DNA from: Trichomonas vaginalis G3 | Lineage: Eukaryota; Parabasalia; Trichomonadida; Trichomonadidae | Reading direction: 5' to 3' | Length of the DNA: 64,000 nt | Assembly: GCF_026262505.1 (NCBI RefSeq) | Contig: NC_067206.1 | Location: 23,327,896-23,391,895 of the forward strand | In this document: positions 10,146 to 20,472 of the stretch, one piece after another | How the letters are laid out: every line of letters starts with the position of its first letter | Numbering within the stretch: position 1 is the stretch's first letter | Position numbers and translations under genes: made by a program | The notes under the pieces: model-generated | The model's input: only the letters and a program-made list of their open reading frames with translations | Told to the model about the DNA's origin: nothing | The model's database searches: none

Positions 10146-10880
10146 ATTTCCCAATAAACTCATTTGATTGTATTTCCAGGCTCTGATCTTAGTAGAGTCA
10201 GAGCTTGGATATTTCTATCTTTTAGGGCCGAGTCTCGATGAAACCATCCAACATAAGGACGATCTCGTTCAGGCTCGGCCTTAAGAATCGTATTTGCAAG
10301 CTCTGACCTCTGCTGAGGCCAGAGCTTCGTATTTTAAGCTGCTCAGGTGCGAGTTCCGCTGAGAAGTGTCCGTGATCTGGACAATCTCAGGGAACTCGTT
10401 CCTGAGCACTGTAAGCGAAGCCCTGGCCTTTGTTAGGGCCAGAGCCTGTATTTGTATGTCTTTCAGGGCCGAGTCTTTGCGTGATCGTCGACATGATCGA
10501 CGATCAGCACAAAACTCGGCCCTGAGGATGAATTGTGCAGGCTCTGGCCACTGCTTAGGCCAGAGCTTCGTATGGACATTCTCTCGGGGCTGGATTCCTC
10601 TCCGGCCGCCCCGAATCAGGGCGGTCTTTGAGGAAACCGGCCCCGAGGATGGTTTGCGAAGCTCTGGCCTTAGCAATGGCCAGAGCTTGTGATTTTAATG
10701 AAGAGCCAAGTTCCTCTCGGATCGTGCCTAATGAGGACGACCGTCGAGGAACTTGGCTTTGAGGAGATGAATTGTGAGCTCTGGCCTCGATGAAAGCCAG
10801 AGTTTTTAAGGGAATGTTTTGATGGGATGAGCCTATGATCAGTAAGCTCGTCCCATCAAAACATTCGATTAAAAATTGAA
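10146..10880. repeat. Hairpin array 2
   Basis: Alternating short and long hairpins, ending with an AATGTTTTGATGGGA stem at 10813-10866. It is the inverted twin of array 3 at 13690-14440, including loop sequences such as GATCGTGCCTAATGAGG. Confidence 0.85.
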
Positions 10881-12970
10881 TTAAAAATTATCGTAATCAT
10901 TGAAAAATTACAACAATAATTTTGAATAATATTATTATATAATAAGAATTGAATAAATTTCTCACAAAATTAAATAAAAATTTCCAAAAATAATAGAAAA
11001 TTTTAAAAATTATTGAAAAAATAACAAATTTGATAAGAAAATTAAGGATTAGAGAAATTTAAGAAATATAGAAAATGGTTATTTATTATTGTAATGGGAA
11101 ATTGAGGATATTTGAGGAGTTTTATACAGAATGTGATATTTATAATTAAAAGAAATGAAGATATTCGAGAAAGGAGTTTACAAATGCAGGGTAAAATAAC
11201 AATACTCTGCATTTGTAAACTCCTTTCTTGAATTGAAATTCAATGAATCACATTCAAGTGAAAAAGTGCGAGTTTTCCTAATTTACACATACAAATGCAA
11301 TATAATAGCAATATTTCACTAAGCACAAATGTAATGTCAATCAAAACACATTATTTTCATAAATGTTAACAAATTTTTCTATTCACACATGTCTAATCAT
11401 AAATAATTAAGTCAATTCATCATTTATCGTCTAATCAAATATAATTTACATTCTCATTGATAATTGTTATATAAAAATAACATAGATTATATTTCAAATG
11501 AGACTCTTAGAGCTTTTCTTATTTTAACATTGTAATAATATAGAATAGCATATAGATATATATGTAATAACGTATATATATGCTTATTTCTCTCATGTTT
11601 CGAAATGCAATGTGATATTGCACTCACTTTTTATAGAAATCTACCATACTCATAGAAATGATGACATATACATTTGTCTATCTATCTACGTTGTAAAAAC
11701 CTTCATTAGCCCTAAGCTCAAAGTTTTTCTCATTCATTGCTTTAAATTGACCAAAAAATTGAATACTTGCTTTAAATTGACCATTCAATTTAAAGTTCGT
11801 CCCTTTGCAGTGGCGGCGGTTACTGCAAAAATGGGTACTTTGCGAATATTGGATAAAATTAAAAACTGAAACGGCAATATATCATAACTCATCTATAAGG
11901 TTCTGCTTTTATATTATTTTTTGAGTCTTGAAGTATATTGTGTAAGTTATTATTTGATATCTTATCAAATTTTGAGATAATATCACAGATAAAATACACT
12001 TGTCTAGTACCCACATATTTCACAATTAATAAGTTTCTATCTCTTATATGCTTTGAGCATCACATTCAGATTTGAAATGAAATTGAGATATACAATTTTA
12101 TTACTATATCATATATTTACATAACTATGCTCATATGAATTCAATGTGTTTTTGTGAGAATTATGAAATTTGATCAAGATATTTCACGAATTTCAATAAA
12201 TATAAAATATTTTCAGAAAATGGAATAATATTATTAGGTTTTTATATGATTGATATATATTTTGTACAACAAAATGAGTATAGCTGAGTTTTTTAAATCT
12301 CATCTTATTAAACCAAAAAAATCGTATTATGGTAATAAAATTTGTGTGATATCATTCTTATGGTATATATGTGCATGCCATGCAATCCGTTTGTGCTTAG
12401 GATTGGATGGCACGCACAATCTGAAACTAAAACCTCGAAGCAAGGAATAGTTCATGTAAGGATAGAATATTTAATATTTTATCCTTACATGAACTTGAAT
12501 TGTGGAGTAATTGTGTGGATTGCTCCACTTTTCCTTGCATCGAGGTTATCCCGGGGTGAAGTCATAGTAAAGACGTTCATATTTATAGGACGTCTTTATT
12601 ATGTCTTGAGTGTGCGTGATGTGCTATCTATTTATGTTTTAGACAGAACATCACGCACATTCTTTTCATTTTTTCCCAAATTATATGTACAGATGTTGTA
12701 TAGTATATGTGTTAGTTTATTTCAAATATATATGATTACATTAAATCTGATTCAAATAATGAATTGTAATTTTTCGAAGTGTGCCCATATTTGCAGGGTC
12801 TAGTGATAAGACCCTGCAAATATGGGCACAAATCGTGAATTACGTGCACTTTTTGTTTTCGATGCGACATCGAAAGCAACATTCTCGGATTGTGCCCATA
12901 TTTGCAGGGTCCAGTGATAAGACCCTGCAAATATGGGCACAAATCGTGAATTTGGTGCGGTTTTTGTTTT
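10881..12970. repeat. Central AT-rich region with isolated hairpins
   Basis: Hairpin at 11173-11233 (AAAGGAGTTTACAAATGCAG). Compound palindrome at 12430-12548 (outer AACCTCGA.GCAAGGAA stem enclosing two separate hairpins). Hairpins near 12560-12605 (AAAGACGT) and 12610-12660 (GTGCGTGATGT). Twin copies of GTGCCCATATTTGCAGGGTC with its complement at 12781-12829 and 12894-12942. The stretch 11240-12240 holds no hairpin array and no gene. Confidence 0.75.
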
Positions 12971-13400
12971 CAATGTCACATTCGAAATTTGTTTCTCGAA
13001 AGGAGTTTACAAATGCAATAGTCTATCCTATTATATTGCATTTGTAAACTCCTTTCGAGAAAAGCTTTCACTTTGTGGCACGAATGTCACATTCGAAATT
13101 TGTTTTTCCAAAGGAGTTTACAAATGCAATAGTCTATCCTATTATATTGCATTTGTAAACTCCTTTCGAGAAAAGCTTTCACTTTGTGGCACGAATGTCA
13201 CATTCGAAATTTGTTTTTCCAAAGGAGTTTACAAATGCAATAGTCTATCCTATTATATTGCATTTGTAAACTCCTTTCGAGAAAAGCTTTCACTTTGTGG
13301 CACGAATGTCACATTCGAAATTTGTTTTTCCAAAGGAGTTTACAATTACAATATACTGTCATAGTATATTGTAATTGAAAACTCCTTTGTTCGAATACTT
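12971..13400 (+). repeat. 111-bp tandem repeat, each unit a hairpin
   Basis: TCACATTCGAAATTTGTTT recurs at 12976, 13087, 13198 and 13309. Each unit contains AAAGGAGTTTACAAATGCAA and its complement around a short loop. The last unit has a diverged but still self-complementary stem (TTTACAATTACAATATAC). The open frame through it is a by-product. Confidence 0.9.
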
Positions 13401-13689
13401 CATTATATTAATATTACAATATCAAAATATTTCTAAACTTCCTCTAATATACTTTATTTCTCATTAAGATTCTAAATACTCATACTATTCGAATATAGAT
13501 TTTTTCAAATCTCTATTTTTCATATCAAAATTGTAATTTTTTCTTTCAAATTTCAAATTTTGAATTTTTTTTGGAAATTTTTATTCAATTTTATGTTTAT
13601 TTTATCATATTCTTATTATATAGTATTCTTATTCATATTTATTGTTTTAATTTTTCAATGCATACGATAATTTTTAATTCAATTTTTAA

Positions 13690-14445
13690 ACGAATGTTTT
13701 GATGGGACGAGCTTACTGAGCATAGGCTCATCCCATCAAAACATTCCCTTAAAAACTCTGGCTTTCATCGAGGCCAGAGCTCACAATTCATCTCCTCAAA
13801 GCCAAGTTCCTCGACGGTCGTCCTCATTAGGCACGATCCGAGAGGAACTTGGCTTTGAATGAAAATTACAAGCTCTGGCCTCAGGAAAAGCCAGAGCTTC
13901 GCATACCATCCTCGGGGCCGGCTTCCTCAAAGACCGCCCTGATTCGGGGCGGCCGGAGAGGAACTCAGTCCCGAGAGAATGTCCCTACGAAGCTCTGGCC
14001 TTTCCTGAGGCTAGAGCCTGCACATTTAATCCCCAGGGCCGAGTTTCGTCGATGATGGATGTTCTCGTCGAAACTCGGCCCTGAAAGACATACAGATACA
14101 GGCTCTGGCCCTAGCACAGGCCAGAGCTTCGCTTACATTCCCCAGGGCCGGTTTTCCCAAATGCCGCCCTTATCCCGGGCGGCAGGAGCGGAATCCGGCC
14201 CTGGGAAGTAGAAAATACGAAGCTCTGGCCTCAGCAATGGCTAGAGCCAGCAATTACAATCCTCAGGGCCGAGTTTTGACCTTATCTCCATCATGATGGA
14301 GATTTTCATCAAAACTCAGCCCTGAAAGACCTCAAACTATAGGCTCTGGCCATAGCAAAGGCTAGGGCTTCGTTTACAATCCCTACTGCTGAGTCTCGGG
14401 AGATCTTCTAGATTCCGGACTTTTTTCCACGAGACTCAGCTTCCA
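13690..14445. repeat. Hairpin array 3
   Basis: Inverted copy of array 2 at its inner end, with further alternating GCTCTGGCC and GGGCCG-type hairpins out to about 14445. Stem sequences differ between modules while pairing is kept. Confidence 0.85.
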
Positions 14446-14770
14446 TAGTACAAATACAGCCCAGAAAGACCAGAAGGGGGCCCTGACCTTGAGAAAGGAC
14501 CCCATTCCCGGTCTTTCTGGCGAACTTTTTTTCGCATTGCGAGTGTCTGCTGCGAATCCGGGGCTGAGCAGCAGACACTCGCAATTATAGGTCGCGGCAA
14601 GTGCACCTGTGGTGCCAGAATGCACTTGCCGCGACAATTGCGAAATGCAAAGATGATGCCGGAAGGAGCGGCAATACTGGCAAAAGCCACTCCTTTTGGC
14701 ACCAGAAAGACTAGAAGGGGGCCCTGACCTTGAGAAAGGACCCCCTTCCCGGTCTTTCTGAGATAATTCT
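14446..14770. repeat. Outer hairpin block (right)
   Basis: Hairpins: CAGAAAGACCAGAAGGGGG-type twice (about 14460-14518 and 14703-14760), GCGAGTGTCTGCTGC-type (14538-14584), GCGGCAAGTGCAC-type (14593-14636) and GGAGCGGC-type (14664-14694). Confidence 0.75.
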
Positions 14771-15199
14771 TATTCTTATTCTATTAAAATATTGTTTATT
14801 TACATTTTCACATCCAGAATATACATATTCACACATATTAAAATGCATCACACATATTATGCCTATCTAAACACATGTAATTCATATTCATAATTTCGAC
14901 ACTCTCAGAACTTAATATATTCATATATACACAGCTATAAACTCTCATACTCATATGGCATATGACATCTTAATACATTAATACCCTCAAAAACCTATAT
15001 TGATCTGTAATTGATAATGCTCAGTGTGTCTAGTATGTGTTATTTAAGAGTTCTCATCTGATATGCGTTTAAAACACTATATAGTATATGCCCTATCTAT
15101 AATTAAGTCTATATAAATATTTTTTTGGACCTCATTAAGTTATATAAGATATACATAAAACTAGATTCTGCCGAATTTGATATATGTTATGCTTATTAG

Positions 15200-15330
15200 C
15201 CATGAGCATCTGCCCCCAAAAGATCAGGTATGGTTTATTAAAAAATTAATGAGTTATGGCGAAAAACCCATTTTTGCAAAACCGCCACCACTGCAAAAAT
15301 GGGTTTTTCACTTTTTTCATAACAAATTTG
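15200..15330. repeat. Right edge of hairpin locus
   Basis: CATCTGCCCCCAAAAGATC mirrors the left edge near 7520. A last hairpin, GAAAAACCCATTTTTGCA and its complement, spans about 15260-15310. Confidence 0.6.
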
Positions 15331-15599
15331 GGTACGACCCACTCTTGGTTAATCCATTGTAATACATATCTCTGACTTAGAAACGATTTTTTTTAAATTA
15401 AGCATACAAACTCATAAATCATCCGCCACATAATTACAAACTTAATGAAATTCGAATGCTACACTTAAAATCCAACCATTACGATAATTTAAATAATATA
15501 TTTTCGAAAATCGAATTTTTCACGAAATTAGTTATACAAAAATGCTTAAAACTCAGATCGACAAGCATAACTCGCATGTGAAGACTTTTTCACAAATCG

Positions 15600-15605
15600 T
15601 ATATT
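15600..15605. other. Target-site duplication of element B, left copy
   Basis: TATATT directly before the TIR; identical to 29285-29290. Six bases is the duplication size typical of Polintons. Confidence 0.9.
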
Positions 15606-15949
15606 AGTAGTATATGTGGATGGGTTGTGTGACTTTTTTTGTAAACGTAAGAATTCATACAATATTGAACGATTTTGTATCATTTTTTTTGACATATGAA
15701 GTAAAAAATGTATGATTCTTACGGTTTTTATTCTTACGTTTTTGAATAAATCAAGATTTGAAAATTTTGAAAATTGTAAGACATTTACACTCAGCCCATA
15801 CATAATGAAATAAAAAATAAACACATTAAAAAATTAATATTAATTTTAAAATAATTTATTTTTTATCTTTTATAAAAGAAGCTATATATATAGATGATGT
15901 CAGATATTCCGCGATTAATTAAACATTGTTTAAATCCTGAATGGAATCA
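15606..15949 (+). repeat. Left TIR of element B
   Basis: 344 bases, identical in reverse complement to 28941-29284 wherever compared. A 75-codon open frame occurs in both copies and is most likely chance. Confidence 0.92.
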
Positions 15950-15979
15950 TAATGAAATAAAAAAATAAACTTTAAGAAA

Positions 15980-16339
15980 CTAATGATTATTTGAATTTAT
16001 GAAATCAATTATTTGATTCATTCTTTCTTCAATCTCTTCTATTCTTTTTGTTAAATCATCAATTTTCATTAATGAGGTGATTCTTGATTGAGGAATAGAT
16101 TTCAAACTAACCACCCCCTTTATTTTTGAAATTTTGAATCCATCAACTTTAAACATTTTATTCAATTTACATGTTGTCAATTCTTCAAATAATTTTTTAT
16201 TATTAGCATAATAGTCATTAAATTCTTCAACAGATGAAAAAATTTTTATTTCAGTAATTGGTTTAACAACGTTTATTTTTTGTTGAACATTTTCATTTAT
16301 TTCTTCCTCTGTTTCATTTATTTTTAAAATCGGTTTCAT
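15980..16339 (-). CDS. Unknown 119-residue protein with C-terminal coiled coil
   Basis: Starts at ATG 16339. The middle part contains FKVDGFKISKIKGVVSLKSI and the last 35 residues (DDLTKRIEEIEERMNQIIDF) form a probable coiled coil. It lies just inside the left TIR and is divergent from the adjacent amphipathic peptide gene. The mid segment has the look of a small DNA-binding module, but no family is recognised. Confidence 0.55.
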   Translation of the reverse strand: MKPILKINETEEEINENVQQKINVVKPITEIKIFSSVEEFNDYYANNKKLFEELTTCKLNKMFKVDGFKISKIKGVVSLKSIPQSRITSLMKIDDLTKRIEEIEERMNQIIDFINSNNH

Positions 16340-16404
16340 TTATCATTAAATAAAAATTAGAATATAAGTGATGAAATATATTTTTAATTAATATTAAATC
16401 AGAA

Positions 16405-16641
16405 ATGGCGGCAGGATTCTTTAAAAAATTATGGGATGGAATTAAGAAAGCTGCAGGTTGGGTTCATAAAAATATTATTAAACCCGTTGCAAACTTTTTG
16501 GCACCAGTAGCGAAAACGGCAGGAACTATCATAGGTGGAGTATTAGGTACTAAAGCAGGTAATCCGGCAATGGGAGCACAAGCAGGTAACGCAATTGGTG
16601 GAATAGCTGAAGGAATACTTAATAAAATAGGAGGTAGATAG
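16405..16641 (+). CDS. Amphipathic/glycine-rich capsid-associated peptide
   Basis: 78 residues beginning MAAGFFKKLWDGIKKAAGWV: a strongly amphipathic basic helix followed by a Gly/Ala-rich hydrophobic tail (GTIIGGVLGTKAG, AGNAIGGIAEGIL). Small proteins of this make-up in adenovirus-like and Polinton-like genomes are virion proteins that bind DNA or disrupt membranes; that role here is inference. The gene faces 16672-16887, whose product shares the same first 11 residues, so the two are a duplicated pair in convergent orientation. Confidence 0.6.
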   Translation: MAAGFFKKLWDGIKKAAGWVHKNIIKPVANFLAPVAKTAGTIIGGVLGTKAGNPAMGAQAGNAIGGIAEGILNKIGGR

Positions 16642-16671
16642 TGGAAAAATAAATATATTTTAAAATTATTT

Positions 16672-16887
16672 TTATCTTAGTATCGGTTGTAGTCTTTGAT
16701 AAACTTTTTCTCCTTTATTTAAAATTTCTCTTATTGGGGCAGCTTTTGGCGTTATTGATTCAGCAACGTCACTAATTGCTTCTTTATTCTTAAATATCCA
16801 ATTTGCTCCTTTCTTCATTGTTTCCCAAACTTTATGCGCTCCTCTTTTTACTTTATCCCACAGTTTCTTAAAGAATCCTGCAGCCAT
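16672..16887 (-). CDS. Amphipathic peptide, paralogue of 16405-16641
   Basis: 71 residues starting MAAGFFKKLWDKVKRGAHKV, identical in its first 11 residues to the convergent neighbour, then diverging to a charged helical C-terminus without the glycine tail. It may be an amphipathic virion or membrane-active peptide. The shared start with different tails suggests duplication with replacement of the rest. Confidence 0.55.
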   Translation of the reverse strand: MAAGFFKKLWDKVKRGAHKVWETMKKGANWIFKNKEAISDVAESITPKAAPIREILNKGEKVYQRLQPILR

Positions 16888-16956
16888 AGTTGATTATTTC
16901 ATTAAAATTAAAAATTCATTTTCATCTTTTAATTTTGATTTTTTATTTATTAATAA

Positions 16957-18596
16957 ATGACGACTAACTATTTGGTGCCAAACACTAAACCGATTAATGG
17001 AAATGTGTTTCATTCATTCGAAAAGATAAATGAAATATTCGCAAAGAATGACGGTAGAAGATATTATAGAGAACTTGAAAGTTCATGCTATGACTCTGAT
17101 GCTCCATATTTTGATGATAAACAAACTCATTTAAGAATTACAAATCCGGCTCATGATGTGAACCAATTAGGTGACACATATATTAAACGCAAAGTTAAAG
17201 CAACTCTAGTTTCAAATAAAGCTTTCACATGTGATGCCGCTTTTAAATGCATGCGTTTATTCGTTGGTTACAAATCATCAAATCAAAGCTTTAAACAATT
17301 AGAAGTAGAAACCGAAAGAGGTGATGCTGGTTATCTTCAAATGGATTGCGCCCGTGAATCTTTCGCATTTGCAACATATAAACCAAAATCAGAAAGGAAA
17401 GTTAAAAAGTTTGTTCATTCGTTATATAATAATGTTCAAAAATATGATAACTCAGTATGTGGTAAATATATTGACCCTTCAGAAGTTTTCAAGAACGCAA
17501 ATAAAGAAGTTGATATCACTTTTGATATGATTATTCCGGTAAATGATTTGTTAGCATTTCAGGCGTTCGATGATTATCCTAAATCATTTGGTGAAATCAT
17601 TCTTAAATATTATGTTTTCAGGGATACTTTAGTATTTTGTCAGGTTGACCCGTTAAGAGTTGCTGATTTACAAAATTACGTTTATGAAAAGATAACTGAT
17701 GAAAATTATGAAAAGATTATGAATCATGTTTATAAATATGATCGCAAATTCCAACAAATCGGACTTCCTGCCAAATTAATTACAGCTTAGCCGCTACATC
17801 TGCTGACGCAACAGTTGATGACGTTATTATTTCATGCACAAAGATGGAAGTTTTAGAGGATAAATGCATTACACCAGGATACGGTTTAATTGAAGAATCA
17901 GTTAAAGCAATACCACGTTTATTCAGTAAGGAAGATCCATTCATGATTCCAGCTCAACATATTGACGTTCGTTCACTAAATGGAGGTTGCATCACTCCTG
18001 AAGGTATTAGCTCAGATTTCTCATACGCTCTTCATAATGTTACAGATGTTGTGTTAACATTTCCGAAGAATGCAATGCAAAGAACGGTTTTAGAAAATCC
18101 AATGCTTCGAGGTCTTCAGGTCACTATAGATTCCAGAAACTTCCCCGATCAAGCGATGACCACAGTGGGCGACATATTCTTTACACGTATGCTTCAAGCT
18201 TCTGATTTAGATGGAGTGAATGAATGCACAGAAGAATACGAGGACTCATTAACTAGACCACTGAATGCAGATGATGGCACGCCATTAGCTAGAACATGGA
18301 AAGACCAAACTTCATTCTTATGCACTATTCCAGTTCAACGTGATGGAGCGGGTATATTCTTTGATGGATTAGAAACTTTCAACTCACAAGTTACAGTACA
18401 AGTGAAAGCTTATCCAATCATTCAGGGTGAAAATGACACTTACTGTTCAAAGGTGACAAATCCTCCTCAGGTTTGGTTTACTAGGACTACGTATTGGACA
18501 TGGACACCGGATGAAGGTTTGAAATATCATCCAACAGGTACACCACCACAGTATAGAAGTTCATATGATGAAATATTGATGAATAGAAATGTTTAA
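16957..18596 (+). pseudogene. Capsid-like structural gene region
   Basis: Two long neighbouring plus-strand frames (277 and 250 codons) fill the position where a major capsid protein is expected, just upstream of the packaging ATPase. Compositions are beta-rich with little helix (for example VNQLGDTYIKRKVKATLVSN, and TFPKNAMQRTVLENPMLRGL further on). Polinton capsid proteins are double jelly-roll proteins of about 500-600 residues, which fits the region as a whole. The gene looks broken (about one break). Assignment rests on position, size and composition, not on a recognised motif. Confidence 0.5.
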
Positions 18597-18620
18597 AATT
18601 ATAAATTTATTTTTGATTAA

Positions 18621-19448
18621 ATGGATTTAAATTCATCCACCCCTTATGAAGAATTAGCAGGAGTATATAATACATACGTAGATGATATGATTAATGAAGC
18701 ATTGAGTGATAATAGAAATGCTCTATCTAAGGAAAAATTAATGAAAATTCCATATTCTGAATGTTACTTAAATTCAATCACTGCAGCAATTGGTAAACAA
18801 AATAAAGGTAAAACATTAACGATATTAAAACAAATTATCATTATTGCTAACACTTCCCCCCATTCACATGTGTTAATTTATATCAACCGTTCAGGTTCAC
18901 CTTCAGATGATACATTTGAATCTTTAAAGCATTTAATCAAAATTCCAATTATTTATTTATCACAAGAAGAAGCAGAAGATTATTTAAAAAACTTTTTAAT
19001 GTATAAAGAATTATATAATACAATCAAGAAGCAAGGATTAGAGGATAAAATTATTAATAAACAAAGGGATGAATTATTTGAAACACTTTCTATTTCAAAT
19101 TTTGATAGAGAATTTTTGCATTCACTAATTTTTCTAGATGATGCCGTGAAATCAAAACTAATAACTAATGAGAAATCATATTTTAATCAATTATTAACTC
19201 AATGTCGACACATTCAGTGTTCATTCTTCATGGCCGTTCAATACTTCAAAGCATTAAGCACAAACATTAAATCAAATCTATCAACACTTTTCATTTTCAG
19301 TGGGTTTAGTCGTCAACAGTTGAACGTTATGCTTTATCAAGTGAATTTACCAATGAGCATTAATGAACTTTACACACAATATCAACAATTAGGTGAACAT
19401 GGAAAAATAATAGTTGATTTAAATAAAGGTTCCATTAAATTTGATTAA
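18621..19448 (+). CDS. FtsK/HerA-type genome-packaging ATPase
   Basis: 275 residues. Walker A is IGKQNKGKTLTILK near residues 56-70 and Walker B is LIFLDDAV near 169-176. A conserved late segment, HIQCSFFMAVQYFKALSTNI, follows, as expected for the sensor region of A32-like packaging ATPases. This family pumps DNA into icosahedral capsids of NCLDVs, virophages and Polintons. It lies 24 bases after the capsid-like region and 40 bases before the next gene in a plus-strand structural block, which fits the role. Frame whole. Confidence 0.82.
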   Translation: MDLNSSTPYEELAGVYNTYVDDMINEALSDNRNALSKEKLMKIPYSECYLNSITAAIGKQNKGKTLTILKQIIIIANTSPHSHVLIYINRSGSPSDDTFESLKHLIKIPIIYLSQEEAEDYLKNFLMYKELYNTIKKQGLEDKIINKQRDELFETLSISNFDREFLHSLIFLDDAVKSKLITNEKSYFNQLLTQCRHIQCSFFMAVQYFKALSTNIKSNLSTLFIFSGFSRQQLNVMLYQVNLPMSINELYTQYQQLGEHGKIIVDLNKGSIKFD

Positions 19449-19488
19449 CTTTTTATAATTAATTTTTATTTTTTATTTATAATTAAAC

Positions 19489-20388
19489 ATGACAGAAATA
19501 GCAAATCTTCTACAGGTTCCATTAAAACAAGGGACAAACAAAAAGGGTCCATATAATAGAACTATGAAAGTTCCAGACGGAATGAAAGAATTAGTTCATA
19601 TTGTTGCTGGTCTTCAAAAAGATGTTAAACAAATGAGAAACGTTTTAACATTACCAGAAGCTCAAGCATATGCCAAACGTCATGGACCAAATTGGGAAGC
19701 ACATGAAGCAGACATTACGGGTCCAAATGGAAAACCTGATGGTATAAATGAAGTTTTCGTTACTGATGGTCAAGGTAATATTAAAGTCATAAATGGTTAC
19801 AAATTAACTATAACTGATTATCCTAAACGTAAAGCATATAATGAACGTTATCCTATGCAATTTGATGAAAATGGAAAAGCTGTTAAACAATACATTGGAG
19901 AAGGTGAAAATGGTCCAATTAATTCATACCGTTATAATCCATATTCTTATTTCAATGAAGAATTAAATGCTGTTGAAGAAGGACCAAACGGATTACCTCA
20001 ATATGTTAATCAGTTTGATGGTCAATATGCAAATTTGAGACCTGAAATTCCAGCTAAGAAATTCTTTAAAGTTGCTTTATTCGATCCAGTGTTCAATGAA
20101 CAGAAAGAAGCAATGAAAGCAGAATTTAAACCAATTCAAGTGGCAAGAATTTCTTCATCTTCACTTTCAGAAGCGTTCAAGGAATTGATAAAGAAACCAC
20201 TTTATTCTCAACAAGGTTATAACTTTGATTTAATTAAAGAAAGTGATAGACGTAAATTAGAAAAATCAGATGATTTTAAGAATGCATGTAATGAAATGAT
20301 TAAAGATATTGTAAATGATAAAATAAGACTGGAAGAAACTCAAAACACTATCAATAACATAATTGGTGCAGTTACAAAGAAAGTATAA
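19489..20388 (+). CDS. Unknown 299-residue structural-block protein
   Basis: A complete frame in the middle of the structural gene block. Residues 80-125 include [20 protein letters not shown] followed by KVINGYKLT, then an aromatic, Pro-rich middle ([12 protein letters not shown]) and a helical C-terminal third. No enzyme motif seen. The position between packaging ATPase and other capsid-block genes suggests a virion component, perhaps of the core. Family not recognised. Confidence 0.55.
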   Translation: MTEIANLLQVPLKQGTNKKGPYNRTMKVPDGMKELVHIVAGLQKDVKQMRNVLTLPEAQAYAKRHGPNWEAHEADITGPNGKPDGINEVFVTDGQGNIKVINGYKLTITDYPKRKAYNERYPMQFDENGKAVKQYIGEGENGPINSYRYNPYSYFNEELNAVEEGPNGLPQYVNQFDGQYANLRPEIPAKKFFKVALFDPVFNEQKEAMKAEFKPIQVARISSSSLSEAFKELIKKPLYSQQGYNFDLIKESDRRKLEKSDDFKNACNEMIKDIVNDKIRLEETQNTINNIIGAVTKKV

Positions 20389-20472
20389 GCAAACAAGGAT
20401 GAACCTTGGGATATTACCGTAACAACTAAATAAAACTTTAAATATATTTTTCTTTTTTTTATTCAATTATAA

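Larger units (their letters stand above)
7500..15330. repeat. Compound hairpin locus (nested and arrayed inverted repeats)
   Basis: About 7.8 kb with no credible gene, made of dozens of palindromes of 30-100 bases with stems of 10-30 bp, separated by short spacers. Three arrays alternate a short GCTCTGGCC/GGCCAGAGC hairpin with a longer GGGCCG.../...CGGCCC hairpin. The second and third arrays (10150-10870 and 13690-14440) are inverted copies of each other around a centre near 12.28 kb. The outer ends also match in reverse (GATCTTTTAGGGGCAGATGC near 7520 and CATCTGCCCCCAAAAGATC near 15207). Open frames here are by-products of the palindromes. A foldback-type transposon, a hairpin-RNA source or a structural chromosome region are possible readings. 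Confidence 0.85.

Noticed and set aside
12933-13364. 143-codon frame with repeated 37-residue units
   Set aside because: The period of 111 bases is a multiple of three, so a tandem hairpin repeat stays open by chance.
8165-14770. CRISPR array (regular repeats with spacers of similar size)
   Set aside because: The repeating parts are themselves palindromes of varying sequence, spacers are not unique protospacer-like DNA, there are no cas genes, and the host looks eukaryotic.
15546-15824. Open frame in both TIRs of element B (also at 29066)
   Set aside because: It crosses or fills the terminal repeat, lacks any domain and is present twice only because the TIRs are identical.
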